The notes under the pieces: generated by a model
What the model was told of the DNA's origin: nothing
Databases searched by the model: none
Seen by the model: only the letters and a program-made list of their open reading frames with translations
Program-made: the position numbers and the translations under genes
NCBI RefSeq assembly: GCF_028368995.1
Contig: NZ_JAQNDL010000001.1
Location: 992,001-1,056,000, forward strand
Length of the DNA: 64,000 bases
Direction of reading: 5' to 3'
Origin: Nannocystis bainbridge
Lineage (GTDB): Bacteria; Myxococcota_A; Polyangia; Nannocystales; Nannocystaceae
In this document: in pieces, positions 23,770 to 32,900 of the stretch
Position numbering within the stretch: the first letter of the stretch is position 1
How the letters are laid out: every line of letters starts with the position of its first letter

Positions 23770-24566
23770 GCGCGCGAGTGTAGCCGATCGCGCGCGAGCC
23801 AGCGGAACACGATCACGTGGCCGGCGAGCGCCGCCCCGACGCAGAACGGCGCGATCCACCCGTACGGAAAGTGGAACACCAGCAGCACCGCCGGCTCGTC
23901 GGTGAACACGCGGAACGGCACCGGCGACGACAGCACCGCGATCGCGCCGACGTTGACGAGCAACGCGGTGCCGAGCAGGTTGAAGGCCCACACCAGCGGG
24001 CGCGAGGGCCCGCGCCGCCACAGCCACAGCCCCGCGAGCACCGCGGCCACGCCGGTGACGATGTCGAGGTTGCAGGCCTCGTAGGTCATCTGGATCGGCA
24101 CGGTGCCCTGGCGGTACCAGCTGTGCAGCACCAGCTCGAGCGGCAGGCGAAACGCCTGAAACCCGACCAGCGCGGCGATCGGCAGCCCGTCCGCGAGGCG
24201 GGCCCCGGGCCGCGTCAGCGCGAACCCGAGAGCGACCCCCAGCGAGCCGGCGAAGAAGAACAGCGCCCGCGGCGGCAGAGTGTCGGCCGCGAGCACCCCC
24301 GACGCCGACACCAGCCCCGTGATCACCAGCCATGCGATCGCCCCGAGCGCAGTGCCGAGGGTCCACCGCCGCACCCGCGCCGGCGACTCGCCCAGCCGCT
24401 GCCCGGCCCGCGCGGTGGCGACGACCAGCGCGCCGACGACGGCGGCGACGATGACGACGAAGGCCGCGGTGCTGACCGCGCTGGGGATGTGCATCGACGG
24501 GACCGGCACGGCGTCGCCGAGCGTAGCAAGGAATCCTCTGAAATCGGGGCGATCGGGCATGTCCAT
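23766..24566 (-). CDS. Multi-spanning membrane protein of unknown function
   Basis: A 266-residue protein with about seven hydrophobic helices, including AAFVVIVAAVVGALVVA, LGAIAWLVITGLVSASGVLA, ALFFFAGSLGVALGFAL, VTGVAAVLAGLWLW and LLVNVGAIAVLSSPV. The sequence FRLPLELVLHSWYRQG recurs in unrelated-function membrane families, so no role is assigned. The start is uncertain: ATG 24566 lies in the first unit of a 14-bp array, and the internal ATG at 24494 (MHIPSAVST) would still keep every helix. It is coupled to the crotonase gene. Confidence 0.75.
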   Translation of the reverse strand: MDMPDRPDFRGFLATLGDAVPVPSMHIPSAVSTAAFVVIVAAVVGALVVATARAGQRLGESPARVRRWTLGTALGAIAWLVITGLVSASGVLAADTLPPRALFFFAGSLGVALGFALTRPGARLADGLPIAALVGFQAFRLPLELVLHSWYRQGTVPIQMTYEACNLDIVTGVAAVLAGLWLWRRGPSRPLVWAFNLLGTALLVNVGAIAVLSSPVPFRVFTDEPAVLLVFHFPYGWIAPFCVGAALAGHVIVFRWLARDRLHSRA

Positions 24567-24682
24567 GATGTCTCGTCACGCATGTCCCGCTCGCCATACG
24601 CCCTCGATCCGCCCAGGCCGCGACATGTCCATTCGGACATGTCCTGATCGCCATGCGCCCCGCGAGCCATGCACCGCCTCGG
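24559..24682 (+). repeat. Interrupted 14-bp array between divergent genes
   Basis: Units at 24559, 24582, 24596, 24625, 24639, 24653 and 24669, for example atgtccATTCggac and atgtccTGATcgcc, with spacers of 9, 15 and 2 extra bases breaking the phase. A perfect GGACATGTCC lies at 24635-24644. Confidence 0.85.
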
Positions 24683-24831
24683 CTCGCTCTCGCAGCTGTT
24701 CCCGCCCACCGGCGAGCGGCCCGCGCCGCCTGCGCGAACCCGCCCCCGCGCCCTCTTGAACGCCCTTCCCGTCCCTCTCGGCTCCGCGCGCTCGCCCCTG
24801 CGTCCGGGCCGGTCTATCGTCTCCTGGGAGC

Positions 24832-27045
24832 ATGCCGGCCGTCCGAGTCCACGACGCCTCGCCCGACGACGACCTGTTCGCCTACCTCGCGCGCACCGGC
24901 GGCGACGACGTTCGCCGGGCCCAGCTGATCGGCGCTGCCAACGCCTTCAAGGAGGGTGACGCCGCGCTCGGCCTCGCCGCGGCCGACATGTCCTCGCGGA
25001 CAGCCGCGCGCCGGCTCCTCGCCGCCACCGCCGTCGGCCGGCTCGCCGCCGCCCCGCTGTTCCGCGACGGGCTCCACGACGCCCTCGCCGCCGCCCTCGA
25101 CCCACGCGCCGCGGCCCACGTCTCGACCTGGTCTTTGGGCCAGCTCAAGACCTTCGTGCTGACCGCCGACGAGGCCGAGGTCAACCAGCTGCTGCCCGGC
25201 CTCGCCAGCGACGTCGTCGCCTGCCTGGTCAAGATCATGAGCGACGCCGAGCTCGTCGCTCTCGGCGCGCGGCTGTTCCACCCGCTGCCCGGCAGCCGGC
25301 TCGGCGCGCGCGGCTACCTCGGCGCACGGATCCAGCCCAACAGCCCGACCGACCACCCCGACGACATCCGCTGGCAAGTGCTGGCCGGCTGGTCCTACGC
25401 CGTCGGCGACGTCGTGCTCGGCACCAACCCCGTGTCGTCCGACCCGCGCTCGGTGGCCGCGGTCGAGGCTGTCCTTTGGGACATCCTGGTCGATTTCGGC
25501 CTGCAGGACACCCTGCCCCACTGCGTGCTCGCCCACATCGAGGTCCAGGCCGCGGTCGAGCGCGCCGCCCCCGGCACCACCGGGATCTGGTTCCAGAGCA
25601 TCGCCGGCTCCGACGCCGCCAACGCCACCTTCGGCCTCGACCTCGAGGGTCTGCGCCGCCACGCTCGCGGCCGCACCGGTCGCTGGGGCCTGTACTTCGA
25701 GACAGGTCAGGGCGCCGACTTCACCAACGGCCACGGCCGCGGCGTCGACATGGTCGTCCACGAGGCCCGCAAGTACGGCCTCGCCCGCCTGCTGCGGGCC
25801 GACGTCGCCGACGCTCGCCGCCGCCTCGGCCTCTACCCGGAGCCGTGGGTCCACGTCAACGACGTCGCCGGCTTCATCGGCCCCGAGGTGTTCCGCACCC
25901 GCGACCAGCTGGTGCGCTGCTGCCTCGAGGACATCGCCATGGCCAAGCTGCACGGCCTGATGATCGGCCTCGACGTGTGCGCCACCCTGCACATGGACAT
26001 CGGCCTCGACGACCTCGACTGGTGCCTCGAGCGGATCGCCCCGGCCTGCCCGGGCTACCTCATGGCCCTGCCGACCAAGAGCGACCCGATGCTCGGCTAC
26101 CTCACCACCGCCTTTCAGGACCACGTGCGCCTGCGCGAGCGGTTCGGCACCCGCGTCGACGATCGCATGTGGGAGTTCTTCCGCGACCGCCTCGGCGTCG
26201 TCGATGCGCGCGGCCGGCCGACCGCGCGCTTCGGCGATCCGGTGTGGGTCCACCTCCAGCTGTGCCGCGCCCGCGGCGACGTCCGCCCGGACGACGTCAT
26301 CGCCGGCGAGGGTCGGGCCGCGCTCGCGGCCGTGCGCGCCCGCGGCGTGGCGATCGGCGAGGGCCACGGCGACCGCCCCTGGGACCTCCCGCCTGCCCTC
26401 GACGCCGAAGTCCGCGGCCTCTGCGACGACGCCAAGCACAGCCTGCGCGCCGAGTGGCGCGCCGAGTTCGTCAGCAAGATCCCCGGCGCCCGGCGCCTCG
26501 CCACCTGCGCCGGCGACCGCGACGAATACATCCTCCACCCGCCCACCGGCGAGGCGCTGAGCCCCGCCGCGCTCACCGAATTACATGTCCTTAAGGACAG
26601 CTACGCCGGCCGCTTCGACACCGTCCTGGTCGTGTCCGACGGCCTCAACGCCCGCGCGCTGATGGACGACGAGCACCTGTTCCCGTTCCTCGATGTCCTG
26701 GTCCCCGAGCTGCGCGCCGCCGGCTTCGCGCCCGCGCCCGACGTGTTCGTGCTCGCCGGCGGCCGCGTCCGCGCCGGCTACGCCCTCGGCGCGGCCCTGT
26801 TCGCCGATCTGCCCGGCCCGCGGCGCCTCGTCCACGTCATCGGCGAGCGCCCCGGCACCATGCACCACGCCTTCTCCGTCTACCTCAGCGCCGCCGACGG
26901 CCTGGCCTGGGCCCGGCCGCGCGGCGTCGACCACCACCTCACCCGCGTGATCTCCGGCGTCGCCGACACCGCCTATCTACCGGCCCGGGCCGCGCGCGAG
27001 GCCGTCGCCATCCTCCAGGACATGCCCTCGAGGACATGCCCCTGA
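24832..27045 (+). CDS. eutBC: Ethanolamine ammonia-lyase, EutB and EutC fused
   Basis: A 737-residue cobalamin-dependent enzyme that splits ethanolamine into acetaldehyde and ammonia. Residues 1 to about 460 are the large subunit EutB: GDVVLGTNPVSSD, FQSIAGSDAANATFG, LYFETGQGADFTNGHG, VNDVAGFIGPEVF and LMIGLDVCATLHMDI. From about 520 onward it is the small subunit EutC: DDAKHSLRAEWRAEF, VVSDGLNARAL, HVIGERPGTMHHAFSVYL and DHHLTRVIS. In enterobacteria these are separate proteins; here one frame joins them through a short linker. No other eut or microcompartment gene is nearby. The last residues (ILQDMPSRTCP) and the TGA come from a 14-bp array. Confidence 0.9.
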   Translation: MPAVRVHDASPDDDLFAYLARTGGDDVRRAQLIGAANAFKEGDAALGLAAADMSSRTAARRLLAATAVGRLAAAPLFRDGLHDALAAALDPRAAAHVSTWSLGQLKTFVLTADEAEVNQLLPGLASDVVACLVKIMSDAELVALGARLFHPLPGSRLGARGYLGARIQPNSPTDHPDDIRWQVLAGWSYAVGDVVLGTNPVSSDPRSVAAVEAVLWDILVDFGLQDTLPHCVLAHIEVQAAVERAAPGTTGIWFQSIAGSDAANATFGLDLEGLRRHARGRTGRWGLYFETGQGADFTNGHGRGVDMVVHEARKYGLARLLRADVADARRRLGLYPEPWVHVNDVAGFIGPEVFRTRDQLVRCCLEDIAMAKLHGLMIGLDVCATLHMDIGLDDLDWCLERIAPACPGYLMALPTKSDPMLGYLTTAFQDHVRLRERFGTRVDDRMWEFFRDRLGVVDARGRPTARFGDPVWVHLQLCRARGDVRPDDVIAGEGRAALAAVRARGVAIGEGHGDRPWDLPPALDAEVRGLCDDAKHSLRAEWRAEFVSKIPGARRLATCAGDRDEYILHPPTGEALSPAALTELHVLKDSYAGRFDTVLVVSDGLNARALMDDEHLFPFLDVLVPELRAAGFAPAPDVFVLAGGRVRAGYALGAALFADLPGPRRLVHVIGERPGTMHHAFSVYLSAADGLAWARPRGVDHHLTRVISGVADTAYLPARAAREAVAILQDMPSRTCP
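24988..25015 (+). repeat. Two 14-bp modules inside the eutBC gene
   Basis: atgtccTCGCggac followed by agccgcGCGCcggc. Further single modules in the same gene are ctgtccTTTGggac at 25469 and atgtccTTAAggac at 26584. Confidence 0.65.
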
Positions 27046-27105
27046 GACCATGCCCCCGGGGACATGTCCCCCGGGCCATCACCGGCCGAACATCGGCAAG
27101 CCGAG
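27022..27105 (+). repeat. Six-unit 14-bp array between convergent genes
   Basis: Units at 27022, 27036, 27050, 27064, 27078 and 27092: atgcccTCGAggac, atgcccCTGAgacc, atgcccCCGGggac, atgtccCCCGggcc, atcaccGGCCgaac, atcggcAAGCcgag. It starts inside the 3' end of eutBC, provides that gene's stop, and extends into the 3' end of the reverse-strand gene at 27079. Confidence 0.95.
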
Positions 27106-27462
27106 CAGCACGAACGCCATCGACGCGGTCAGCAGCAGCAGCAGCACCGCCTTGATGACGAACACCAGGCACAGCGCCCGCAGCCCGCGGACCAGCGCGG
27201 CGACGGTGCCGGCGCGCGCGACCTGGAAGAACACGACGCCGCCGACGAGCAAGCCGAGGCCGAGCGCGACCTCGACGGCGGCGAACACGGCCGCGCCGAC
27301 CAGCGGCCACGCCTGCACCACCGCCAGGATCGGCAGCAGATCGAGCAGCGCGGCCACGCCGCTCCACAGCTCGAGCAGGCCGATCGGCAGCATCAGGAGG
27401 CCGCAGCCGCGGATCGTCGCCCGCTGAGGGTCCGTGAAGGGGATCGTTCGCGCGTCGCTCAT
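27079..27462 (-). CDS. Small four-helix membrane protein
   Basis: A 127-residue protein with four hydrophobic segments (GLLMLPIGLLELWSGVAAL, PLVGAAVFAAVEVALGLGLLVGG, LCLVFVIKAVLLLLLTA and neighbours). A GGAGG lies before the ATG. It follows another small membrane protein gene by 10 bp and is probably cotranscribed with it. Its last codons overlap a 14-bp array. No family recognised. Confidence 0.75.
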   Translation of the reverse strand: MSDARTIPFTDPQRATIRGCGLLMLPIGLLELWSGVAALLDLLPILAVVQAWPLVGAAVFAAVEVALGLGLLVGGVVFFQVARAGTVAALVRGLRALCLVFVIKAVLLLLLTASMAFVLLGLPMFGR

Positions 27463-27472
27463 ACAACCTCCG

Positions 27473-27865
27473 TCACAGCAGCTTCCGCACCACCGGCCAC
27501 AGCGCCAGGATCAGCTCGACGATGAACACCACGCGCAGGCGACGAAACGCCGACGCGAGGTACTCCTGGTCGTCCTCGTCGGAGCCCGCGACCTTGCCGA
27601 TCGCCTCGCCCGCCTCGCGCAGCAGCATCCCCTGCCACACCGGCAGCGCGACGTAGATCACCCCCAACAACGCGACGAGCAGCAGGATCGGATGGGCCCC
27701 GCTCTGCACGACGAGGAGGAGCGCGAGCACCACGCCGATCCCGCCCAGCAACATCTGCAGCAGCCCGACGAGCCCCATCGCCGTGGCCAGCCGCTCCAGG
27801 CCGCGCTCCTCGGCCTCGTCGAACTCGACGCGCGCCACCCCGATCGGCTCGTCGGCATCATCCAT
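27473..27865 (-). CDS. Small membrane protein
   Basis: A 130-residue protein beginning MDDADEPIGVARVEFDEAEE, with an acidic amphipathic start and then hydrophobic helices (LLQMLLGGIGVVLALLLVVQ, ILLLVALLGVIYVALPVW, VVFIVELILALWPVV). TAGCCT ends seven bases before the ATG, so it is the first, leaderless gene of a two-gene unit with the protein at 27079. No family recognised; similar size and helix layout suggest the two are related. Confidence 0.75.
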   Translation of the reverse strand: MDDADEPIGVARVEFDEAEERGLERLATAMGLVGLLQMLLGGIGVVLALLLVVQSGAHPILLLVALLGVIYVALPVWQGMLLREAGEAIGKVAGSDEDDQEYLASAFRRLRVVFIVELILALWPVVRKLL

Positions 27866-27921
27866 CCCGCCGAGGCTAGCGGACCGCCGGGCGGCCGACA
27901 ACGCTCGCCCACGCGCGCTAC

Positions 27922-27962
27922 ATGTCCTTCAAAACATGTCCTGCGGACATCCATTCGCGGCG
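27922..27962 (+). repeat. 14-bp module array with one 13-base unit
   Basis: atgtccTTCAaaac, atgtccTGCggac (13 bases), atccatTCGCggcg, between the small membrane protein gene and the DNA polymerase IV gene. Confidence 0.8.
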
Positions 27963-28017
27963 CCTGCCCGCGACGCCGCGGCCTACGCTGTTCAACGCCG
28001 GTTCGCGCGGGACCGGC

Positions 28018-29265
28018 TCACCGCCGCCGCTTGACCGGCTCGCTCGGGCGCGAATGGGTGATCGCCCCCGTGTCGCCGAGCCGGCGCTGGCTCCCGGCCT
28101 CGGCGGGGAACAGCGCCTGGTGGCCGTGACGCTCGCGCACGGCCGAGAGCACCGCCTGCAGGGCCGCGCTGCGCGGCGGTGGCTCGCTGACCGCCGCCGC
28201 CGCCAGCAGGTCGAGCTGGACCTCGCGCTCGGGCGCCTCGAATTGGCTCACGCTGACGCCGGTCAGGCGGAAGCCGCGGCCGTCGGTGTCGACCGCCTCG
28301 AGCAGGCGACAGGCGGCGCCGTGGATCTCGCGATAATCGTCGGTGCCCCGCGGCAGGGTCGTCTGGCGGGTCTCGGTGACAAAATCACCGTCGCGGATCT
28401 TGAGGCACACGCAGCGCGCCTTCAGGCCCTGGGCGACCAGCCGATCGGCCACGCGGGTCGCCTGCGACAGCAGGCTGCGGCGCAGCGCCGGCACACCGAC
28501 GATGTCGTCGGCGTAGGTGTCTTCGTGCCCGAGCGACTTGGCCGCGCGGTCGGGCACCACCGCGCGGTCGTCGAGCCCGAGGCTGAGCCGGTGCATGTGC
28601 AGCCCGTGCGCCCCGAACATCTCGACCAGCCGCGCCTCGCCGAGCCGCCGCAGATCGCCGACGGTCGCCACCCCGAGCCGGTGCAGCTTCTCCTGCGTGC
28701 GCGGCCCGACACCCCACAGCTCGCCGATCGGCAGCGGCGTCAGGAACTCGAGCTCGGTGCCCGCCGGGATCTCCGTCAACCCGTCGGGCTTGTTGGCCCC
28801 GCTGGCGATCTTGGCCAAAAACTTCACGCTCGCCAGCCCGACCGAGCACGTCAGCCCGACCTCCTCGTGGACCGCGACCCGCAGCGCCTCGGCCACCCCG
28901 CGCGGCGGCCCCCACAGCCGCTCGGTACCGGCCAGGTCGATGAACGCCTCGTCGATCGACAGCCCCTCGACCAGCGGCGAGAACCGCTCGAACACCGCGA
29001 ACACCGCCCGCGACACCTCGCTGTACAGCGCGTGCCGCGGCGGCACCACCACCGCCTGCGGGCACATCCGCAGCGCCACCGCCATCGGCTGGGCCGAGCG
29101 GCAGCCGAACTTGCGCGCCTCGTAGCTGGCCGCCGCCACCACCCCGCGCCGCCCGGCCCCGCCCACCAGCACCGGCTGCCCGCGCAGCCGCGGGTCCTCG
29201 CGCACCTCGACCGAGGCGAAGAACGCGTCCATGTCGACGTGCAGGATGGCCCGGTCGCCGCTCAC
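28018..29265 (-). CDS. dinB: DNA polymerase IV (Y-family)
   Basis: A 415-residue translesion polymerase. The Y-family palm motifs are intact: LHVDMDAFFASVEVREDP at the start and LSIDEAFIDL near residue 104, supplying the metal-binding carboxylates. AAASYEARKFGCRSAQPM and the helix-hairpin-helix region ELWGVGPRTQEKLHRLGV are typical. The C-terminal little-finger domain is present and is followed by a basic tail. The start is GTG, with TAGGCT eight bases upstream. No SOS box of a familiar type was seen. Confidence 0.93.
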   Translation of the reverse strand: MSGDRAILHVDMDAFFASVEVREDPRLRGQPVLVGGAGRRGVVAAASYEARKFGCRSAQPMAVALRMCPQAVVVPPRHALYSEVSRAVFAVFERFSPLVEGLSIDEAFIDLAGTERLWGPPRGVAEALRVAVHEEVGLTCSVGLASVKFLAKIASGANKPDGLTEIPAGTELEFLTPLPIGELWGVGPRTQEKLHRLGVATVGDLRRLGEARLVEMFGAHGLHMHRLSLGLDDRAVVPDRAAKSLGHEDTYADDIVGVPALRRSLLSQATRVADRLVAQGLKARCVCLKIRDGDFVTETRQTTLPRGTDDYREIHGAACRLLEAVDTDGRGFRLTGVSVSQFEAPEREVQLDLLAAAAVSEPPPRSAALQAVLSAVRERHGHQALFPAEAGSQRRLGDTGAITHSRPSEPVKRRR

Positions 29266-29347
29266 GCGACCTCAGCCTAGCGCGCCCGCGCCCCTGCGTC
29301 ACGGCGCGCGAACGCGCGCATCGGCGCCTTCGCCGCCGCAATTCTGC

Positions 29348-29431
29348 ATGACCTTACGGACATGCTCCAATCGCCATGCCTCGATGGACATGACCTCAAG
29401 GGCATGTCCGGGCGACCATGTTCGCCCGCCA
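29348..29431 (+). repeat. Six-unit 14-bp array
   Basis: Units at 29348, 29362, 29376, 29390, 29404 and 29418: atgaccTTACggac, atgctcCAATcgcc, atgcctCGATggac, atgaccTCAAgggc, atgtccGGGCgacc, atgttcGCCCgcca. It is located between dinB and the lipid kinase gene. Confidence 0.95.
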
Positions 29432-29472
29432 CGGATCAGCTCGGCTCGCCGTCGAGCCCTGATACTGGTGAC

Positions 29473-29514
29473 ATGCTCCCGAGGACATGGCCGATCGGCC
29501 ATGTCCCGGGCGCC
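29473..29514 (+). repeat. Three-unit 14-bp array
   Basis: atgctcCCGAggac, atggccGATCggcc, atgtccCGGGcgcc. The middle unit is a perfect ATGGCCGATCGGCCAT palindrome. It lies 10 bp beyond the 3' end of the lipid kinase gene. Confidence 0.9.
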
Positions 29515-29524
29515 GCCGAACGGC

Positions 29525-30487
29525 TCAGTCCGGCTTCGGCTCGACCTCGAGCTCCGGCAGCCCCTCGAGCTTGCGCTCGTCGCAGCTGCCCGACGGCGGC
29601 GGCGCGGGCACCAGCACCCGCAGGCTGCGGGGCACGCACTCAACGGTCACGGGCGTCTCGCCGACGTCTTCGCCGTCGACGAGCACCGGCTGCGGTGGGT
29701 CGGCGCGGATCGTCACGCGCTTGACCGGCAGGTAGCCGATGTCGTCGCGCGTCGCGGCGTTCTGGCTGAGCCCGGAGCGGTACAGGTGCAGCGCCGTGCC
29801 GATGCCGGACACCAGGCCGTCGAATGCGACCAGCGTGACGTCGAGCTGGCCGTCGTCGCCGCACACCGCCGTCGGCCCCTGCGCGAACAGGGTGTGCAGC
29901 GGCGCGAGGTTGGCCACCGCCACGTTGGTGAGCTTGCAGCGGATGACCTCGCTCTCCGTCTCGAGCTCGACCGCGAACGGCTCGAGCTCGGAGATCCGCT
30001 GCAGACCGGTGGCGATGTACGCCAGCAGGCCCCAGCGGTTCTTGGCCTCGCGCGTGGTCTCGCCGATCGCCGCGGCGTGGAAGCCCACCGAGGCGAACAG
30101 CAGCACCGCACGGCCCGCCGCGCGGGCGGTGTCGATCGCGTGCGGCTGACCCTTGCAGGCGTTCTCGAGCGCGCCCTCGAGGTCGAGCGGGATCGCCAGC
30201 GCGCGGGCGAAGCTGTTGGCAGTACCGCGCGGCAGCACGGCCAGCGGAATTTCGCCGCCGATCAGCCGCGACGCCACCAGCGAGACCGTACCGTCGCCGC
30301 CGGCCGCGATCACGACGCTCGGCTCGCTGGCCAGCGCCGCCGCGGCGCAGGCGTCCGCGTCGCGCTCGGGGCTGGTCTCGAACACCGTGAGCTCGTACGT
30401 CTGCTCCAGCGCGGCGACGACCTCGGGCAGCTCGTCGCGGGCCACGCCAGACACGGGATTCCACACCAGGGCGGCGCGCGGCTTCAC
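29525..30487 (-). CDS. Diacylglycerol/lipid kinase (DagK/YegS family)
   Basis: A 320-residue ATP-dependent lipid kinase. WNPVSGVA near residue 9, AAGGDGTVSLVASRLIG near 60 (the GGDGT nucleotide motif) and LPRGTANSFARAL near 85 are the family signatures. DGEDVGETPVTVECVPRSLRV closes the beta-sandwich domain. Family members phosphorylate diacylglycerol or related lipids at the inner membrane. The start is GTG with GGAGGAG just upstream. Confidence 0.9.
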   Translation of the reverse strand: MKPRAALVWNPVSGVARDELPEVVAALEQTYELTVFETSPERDADACAAAALASEPSVVIAAGGDGTVSLVASRLIGGEIPLAVLPRGTANSFARALAIPLDLEGALENACKGQPHAIDTARAAGRAVLLFASVGFHAAAIGETTREAKNRWGLLAYIATGLQRISELEPFAVELETESEVIRCKLTNVAVANLAPLHTLFAQGPTAVCGDDGQLDVTLVAFDGLVSGIGTALHLYRSGLSQNAATRDDIGYLPVKRVTIRADPPQPVLVDGEDVGETPVTVECVPRSLRVLVPAPPPSGSCDERKLEGLPELEVEPKPD

Positions 30488-30629
30488 GAACTCCTCCCGC
30501 GCGCGACGACACGAGCGTCCTGCGCACGCCGCTCGCCCGGTGAATCATGGAGGTCGAGGCGAGGGAGCACGGGCCGCGTCGTCCGCGGCGTAGCGGTGTT
30601 CATCCCCGGAGTGTGCCACGCTTCCCCGC

Positions 30630-31253
30630 GTGAGCGGCGACCTCGACATCGACGCGCTCCTGGCCGAACACGGGCTGCGTAGCGGCGAAGCGCGCGAACT
30701 GGGCCGCGCCGCGCTCGAGGGCGCCGGGCTCACCCGCCCCGGCAAGCGCAACCTGGCCGCCGGCAAACGCCCGCGGGTCGAGGAGGTCATCGCCGCCCAG
30801 TTCGTCCGCACATGCGCGCGACCTCACTGTCGCGAGGCCGCCGCGGGCGACGGCCGGATCGTCGTCGACCTCGACGCGCCCGCGGCCCGCCTGTGCGAGT
30901 TCTGCGGCGGCTCGACCAACCGCAGCGCGTGGGAGCGAGCCCTCGTCGCCATGGCCCGGCGCGACTGGCATCGCCTCGTCGTCGTCGGCGGCTCGCCCCC
31001 GCTCCACCACGAGCTGCGGGCGCTCGTCGGCGGCCGCATCGATCTCCGGCTCGTCGACGGCACCGCCCGCCGCACCGCCCACGACGCCGCGCACGACCTC
31101 GCCTGGGCCGATCGCATCGTCGTCTGGGGCGCCACCCTGCTCGACCACAAGGTCTCGCAGCTCTACACCGATCGCCGCTCGCCCAAGGTCGTCACCGTCG
31201 CCAAGCGCGGGCTCACGGCGCTGGCCGAGACGATCATCAAGACCGCCGAGTGA
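30630..31253 (+). CDS. DUF2325-like protein with putative zinc site
   Basis: A 207-residue protein starting at GTG. Residues 58-95 contain TCARPHC and LCEFCGG, which could form a four-Cys zinc site. The second half reads VVVGGSPPLHHELRALVG, LRLVDGTARR and ADRIVVWGATLLDHKVS, the strand-turn pattern of DUF2325, a small Rossmann-like domain of unknown role. It converges with the lipoprotein at 31477 across a 14-bp array. Function not known. Confidence 0.7.
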   Translation: MSGDLDIDALLAEHGLRSGEARELGRAALEGAGLTRPGKRNLAAGKRPRVEEVIAAQFVRTCARPHCREAAAGDGRIVVDLDAPAARLCEFCGGSTNRSAWERALVAMARRDWHRLVVVGGSPPLHHELRALVGGRIDLRLVDGTARRTAHDAAHDLAWADRIVVWGATLLDHKVSQLYTDRRSPKVVTVAKRGLTALAETIIKTAE

Positions 31254-31373
31254 GCCGGCCCGGCGTGGGCCCGCACTTGTTGCCCCATACAGAGCCCGGA
31301 CCGCTCAGGTCGACGAAGCGCCCCTCCGATGTCGCACGCCCTCGGCGTGATGGGCCGTCCCGAGCGGCACGGC

Positions 31374-31443
31374 ATGACCATCACGACATGTCCGAAAGAA
31401 CATGCTCATTCGAACATCATCTTTATGACATGTTCGTGCGGCC
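31374..31443 (+). repeat. Five-unit 14-bp array between convergent genes
   Basis: Units at 31374, 31388, 31402, 31416 and 31430: atgaccATCAcgac, atgtccGAAAgaac, atgctcATTCgaac, atcatcTTTAtgac, atgttcGTGCggcc. The region is noticeably AT-richer than its surroundings. Confidence 0.93.
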
Positions 31444-31476
31444 AGCGACCGGGCTCCGGCCGATCCTTCGCCGCGG

Positions 31477-32823
31477 CTACGGCGAGAACACGGCCAGCCA
31501 CAGATCGCTGACCTGCGTCTCCGAAGCCATGCTGCCGCCGGCGACGATCCGGTCGCCGGCGCCGATCGCCACCGCGTAGCCGATGTCGGTCCCGAAGCCG
31601 CCGTCGATGTCCTTGCCCCACCGCAGCTCGCCCTCCGGCGAGAACTTGCAAAGGCGAATGTTAAGGCCGGTCGCGCCGGGGCCGTCGCCGATGGCGACCA
31701 CGTCGCCCTGGCTGTCGACCGCGATGTCGCGGCCGTACGTGCCCGTGCACGCGTCGCTCGACCACACCCCGGCGCCCGTGCTCGTCACCCGGCGCACCGT
31801 CATCGCCTCGCCGACCCTGCCGGCGAGCGCCAGGTCGCCTCCCGGTTCACGCGCGAGCGCCTGGATCACCGCGTTCTCGCCGGCGTACTCGAGCGTCCAG
31901 CTCGGGTCGCCACCGCCGCCGACCGGGAACGCGACGAGCAACCCCGGGCTCGTCCCGTCGAGGGGCCGCGACCAGCCGAGCACCGCGTGCTCCGGCGTCA
32001 CCACCAGCCCGGGGCCCAGGGGCCAGATCTTGCTCTGGATGCCCAGCGAGAAGCCGCTGGTCCACAGCGCGATCCCGTCGGCGGCATAGCGCCGGGCCCA
32101 CAGCTCATGGAGGCCGTCCTCGCCGACCACGAAGCCGGAGACGATCAGCTCGTCCTCGCCGACGATCGCAACGTCGGTGAGATAGTCCTCGCCGAGGCCG
32201 CTGCCGAGGGTGTCCTCCCACACCACCGCGCCCGAGGGATCGAGGCGCGCCAGCCAGACGTCGTGGGCGTCATCGTCGGTGGCAAATCCGCCCGCGGCGT
32301 AGATGCCGCCAGCGAACGTCGCCACGCCGGTGACGAGCCCGAATTCTGCGCCGTAGGACTGCGACCACTGCGGCTCGAGCGTATCGCTGAAGCGACCGAC
32401 CCAGCGGGTGAACCCGGGATCGAGCCCGCCGGCGACGATGCTGCCGTCGGCGTCCACCGCCAGCGCGTTCACCACGTCCGAACCGCGGGTGGGCGGGCGA
32501 AGCTCGACCAACAGTTGGCCCGACGGCTGACAATCGTTGTTGCAGCCGTCGCCGTTGAGGTCGTTGCCGTCGTCGCACGCCTCGCCTTCGTCGAGGTCGC
32601 CGTCAGGGCACGGCGCCGCCGGTTCGGTCGTCGCCGCCGTCCCGGTCGGCTCGTCCGTCGTCGTCGTCGTCGTCGGACCCGGCCCGGCCGTCTCCGGCTC
32701 GAGGGTCGTCCCCGTCGTCTGCGGCTCGTCGCCCGACGCAGTCTCCGGCTCTGGCGCCTCCGGCCCCGCCGGGCACGCGCTCAGCACCCACAAGATACCC
32801 AAACTCGCATGAATCACTCTCAT
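31477..32823 (-). CDS. Lipoprotein with myxobacterial Cys-rich motif and beta-propeller
   Basis: A 448-residue lipoprotein from ATG 32823 with GGAGG upstream and lipobox VLSAC. A Thr/Pro linker is followed at about residue 80 by GEACDDGNDLNGDGCNNDC, the widespread myxobacterial Cys-rich repeat. The remainder is a repeated sequence of blades of the type ALAVDADGSIVAGGL, VWLARLDPSGAVVWEDTLG and IAVDSQGDVVAIGDG, as in beta-propellers of the delta-60 type. Surface-exposed; ligand unknown. Not obviously linked to the kinase gene upstream. Confidence 0.85.
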   Translation of the reverse strand: MRVIHASLGILWVLSACPAGPEAPEPETASGDEPQTTGTTLEPETAGPGPTTTTTTDEPTGTAATTEPAAPCPDGDLDEGEACDDGNDLNGDGCNNDCQPSGQLLVELRPPTRGSDVVNALAVDADGSIVAGGLDPGFTRWVGRFSDTLEPQWSQSYGAEFGLVTGVATFAGGIYAAGGFATDDDAHDVWLARLDPSGAVVWEDTLGSGLGEDYLTDVAIVGEDELIVSGFVVGEDGLHELWARRYAADGIALWTSGFSLGIQSKIWPLGPGLVVTPEHAVLGWSRPLDGTSPGLLVAFPVGGGGDPSWTLEYAGENAVIQALAREPGGDLALAGRVGEAMTVRRVTSTGAGVWSSDACTGTYGRDIAVDSQGDVVAIGDGPGATGLNIRLCKFSPEGELRWGKDIDGGFGTDIGYAVAIGAGDRIVAGGSMASETQVSDLWLAVFSP

Positions 32824-32900
32824 GATCGATCGACCTCCAATGAACAACATGCATTGCACACACCGCCCAATGCGGCGTGCTCCTCGACTCGTTACTTCGC

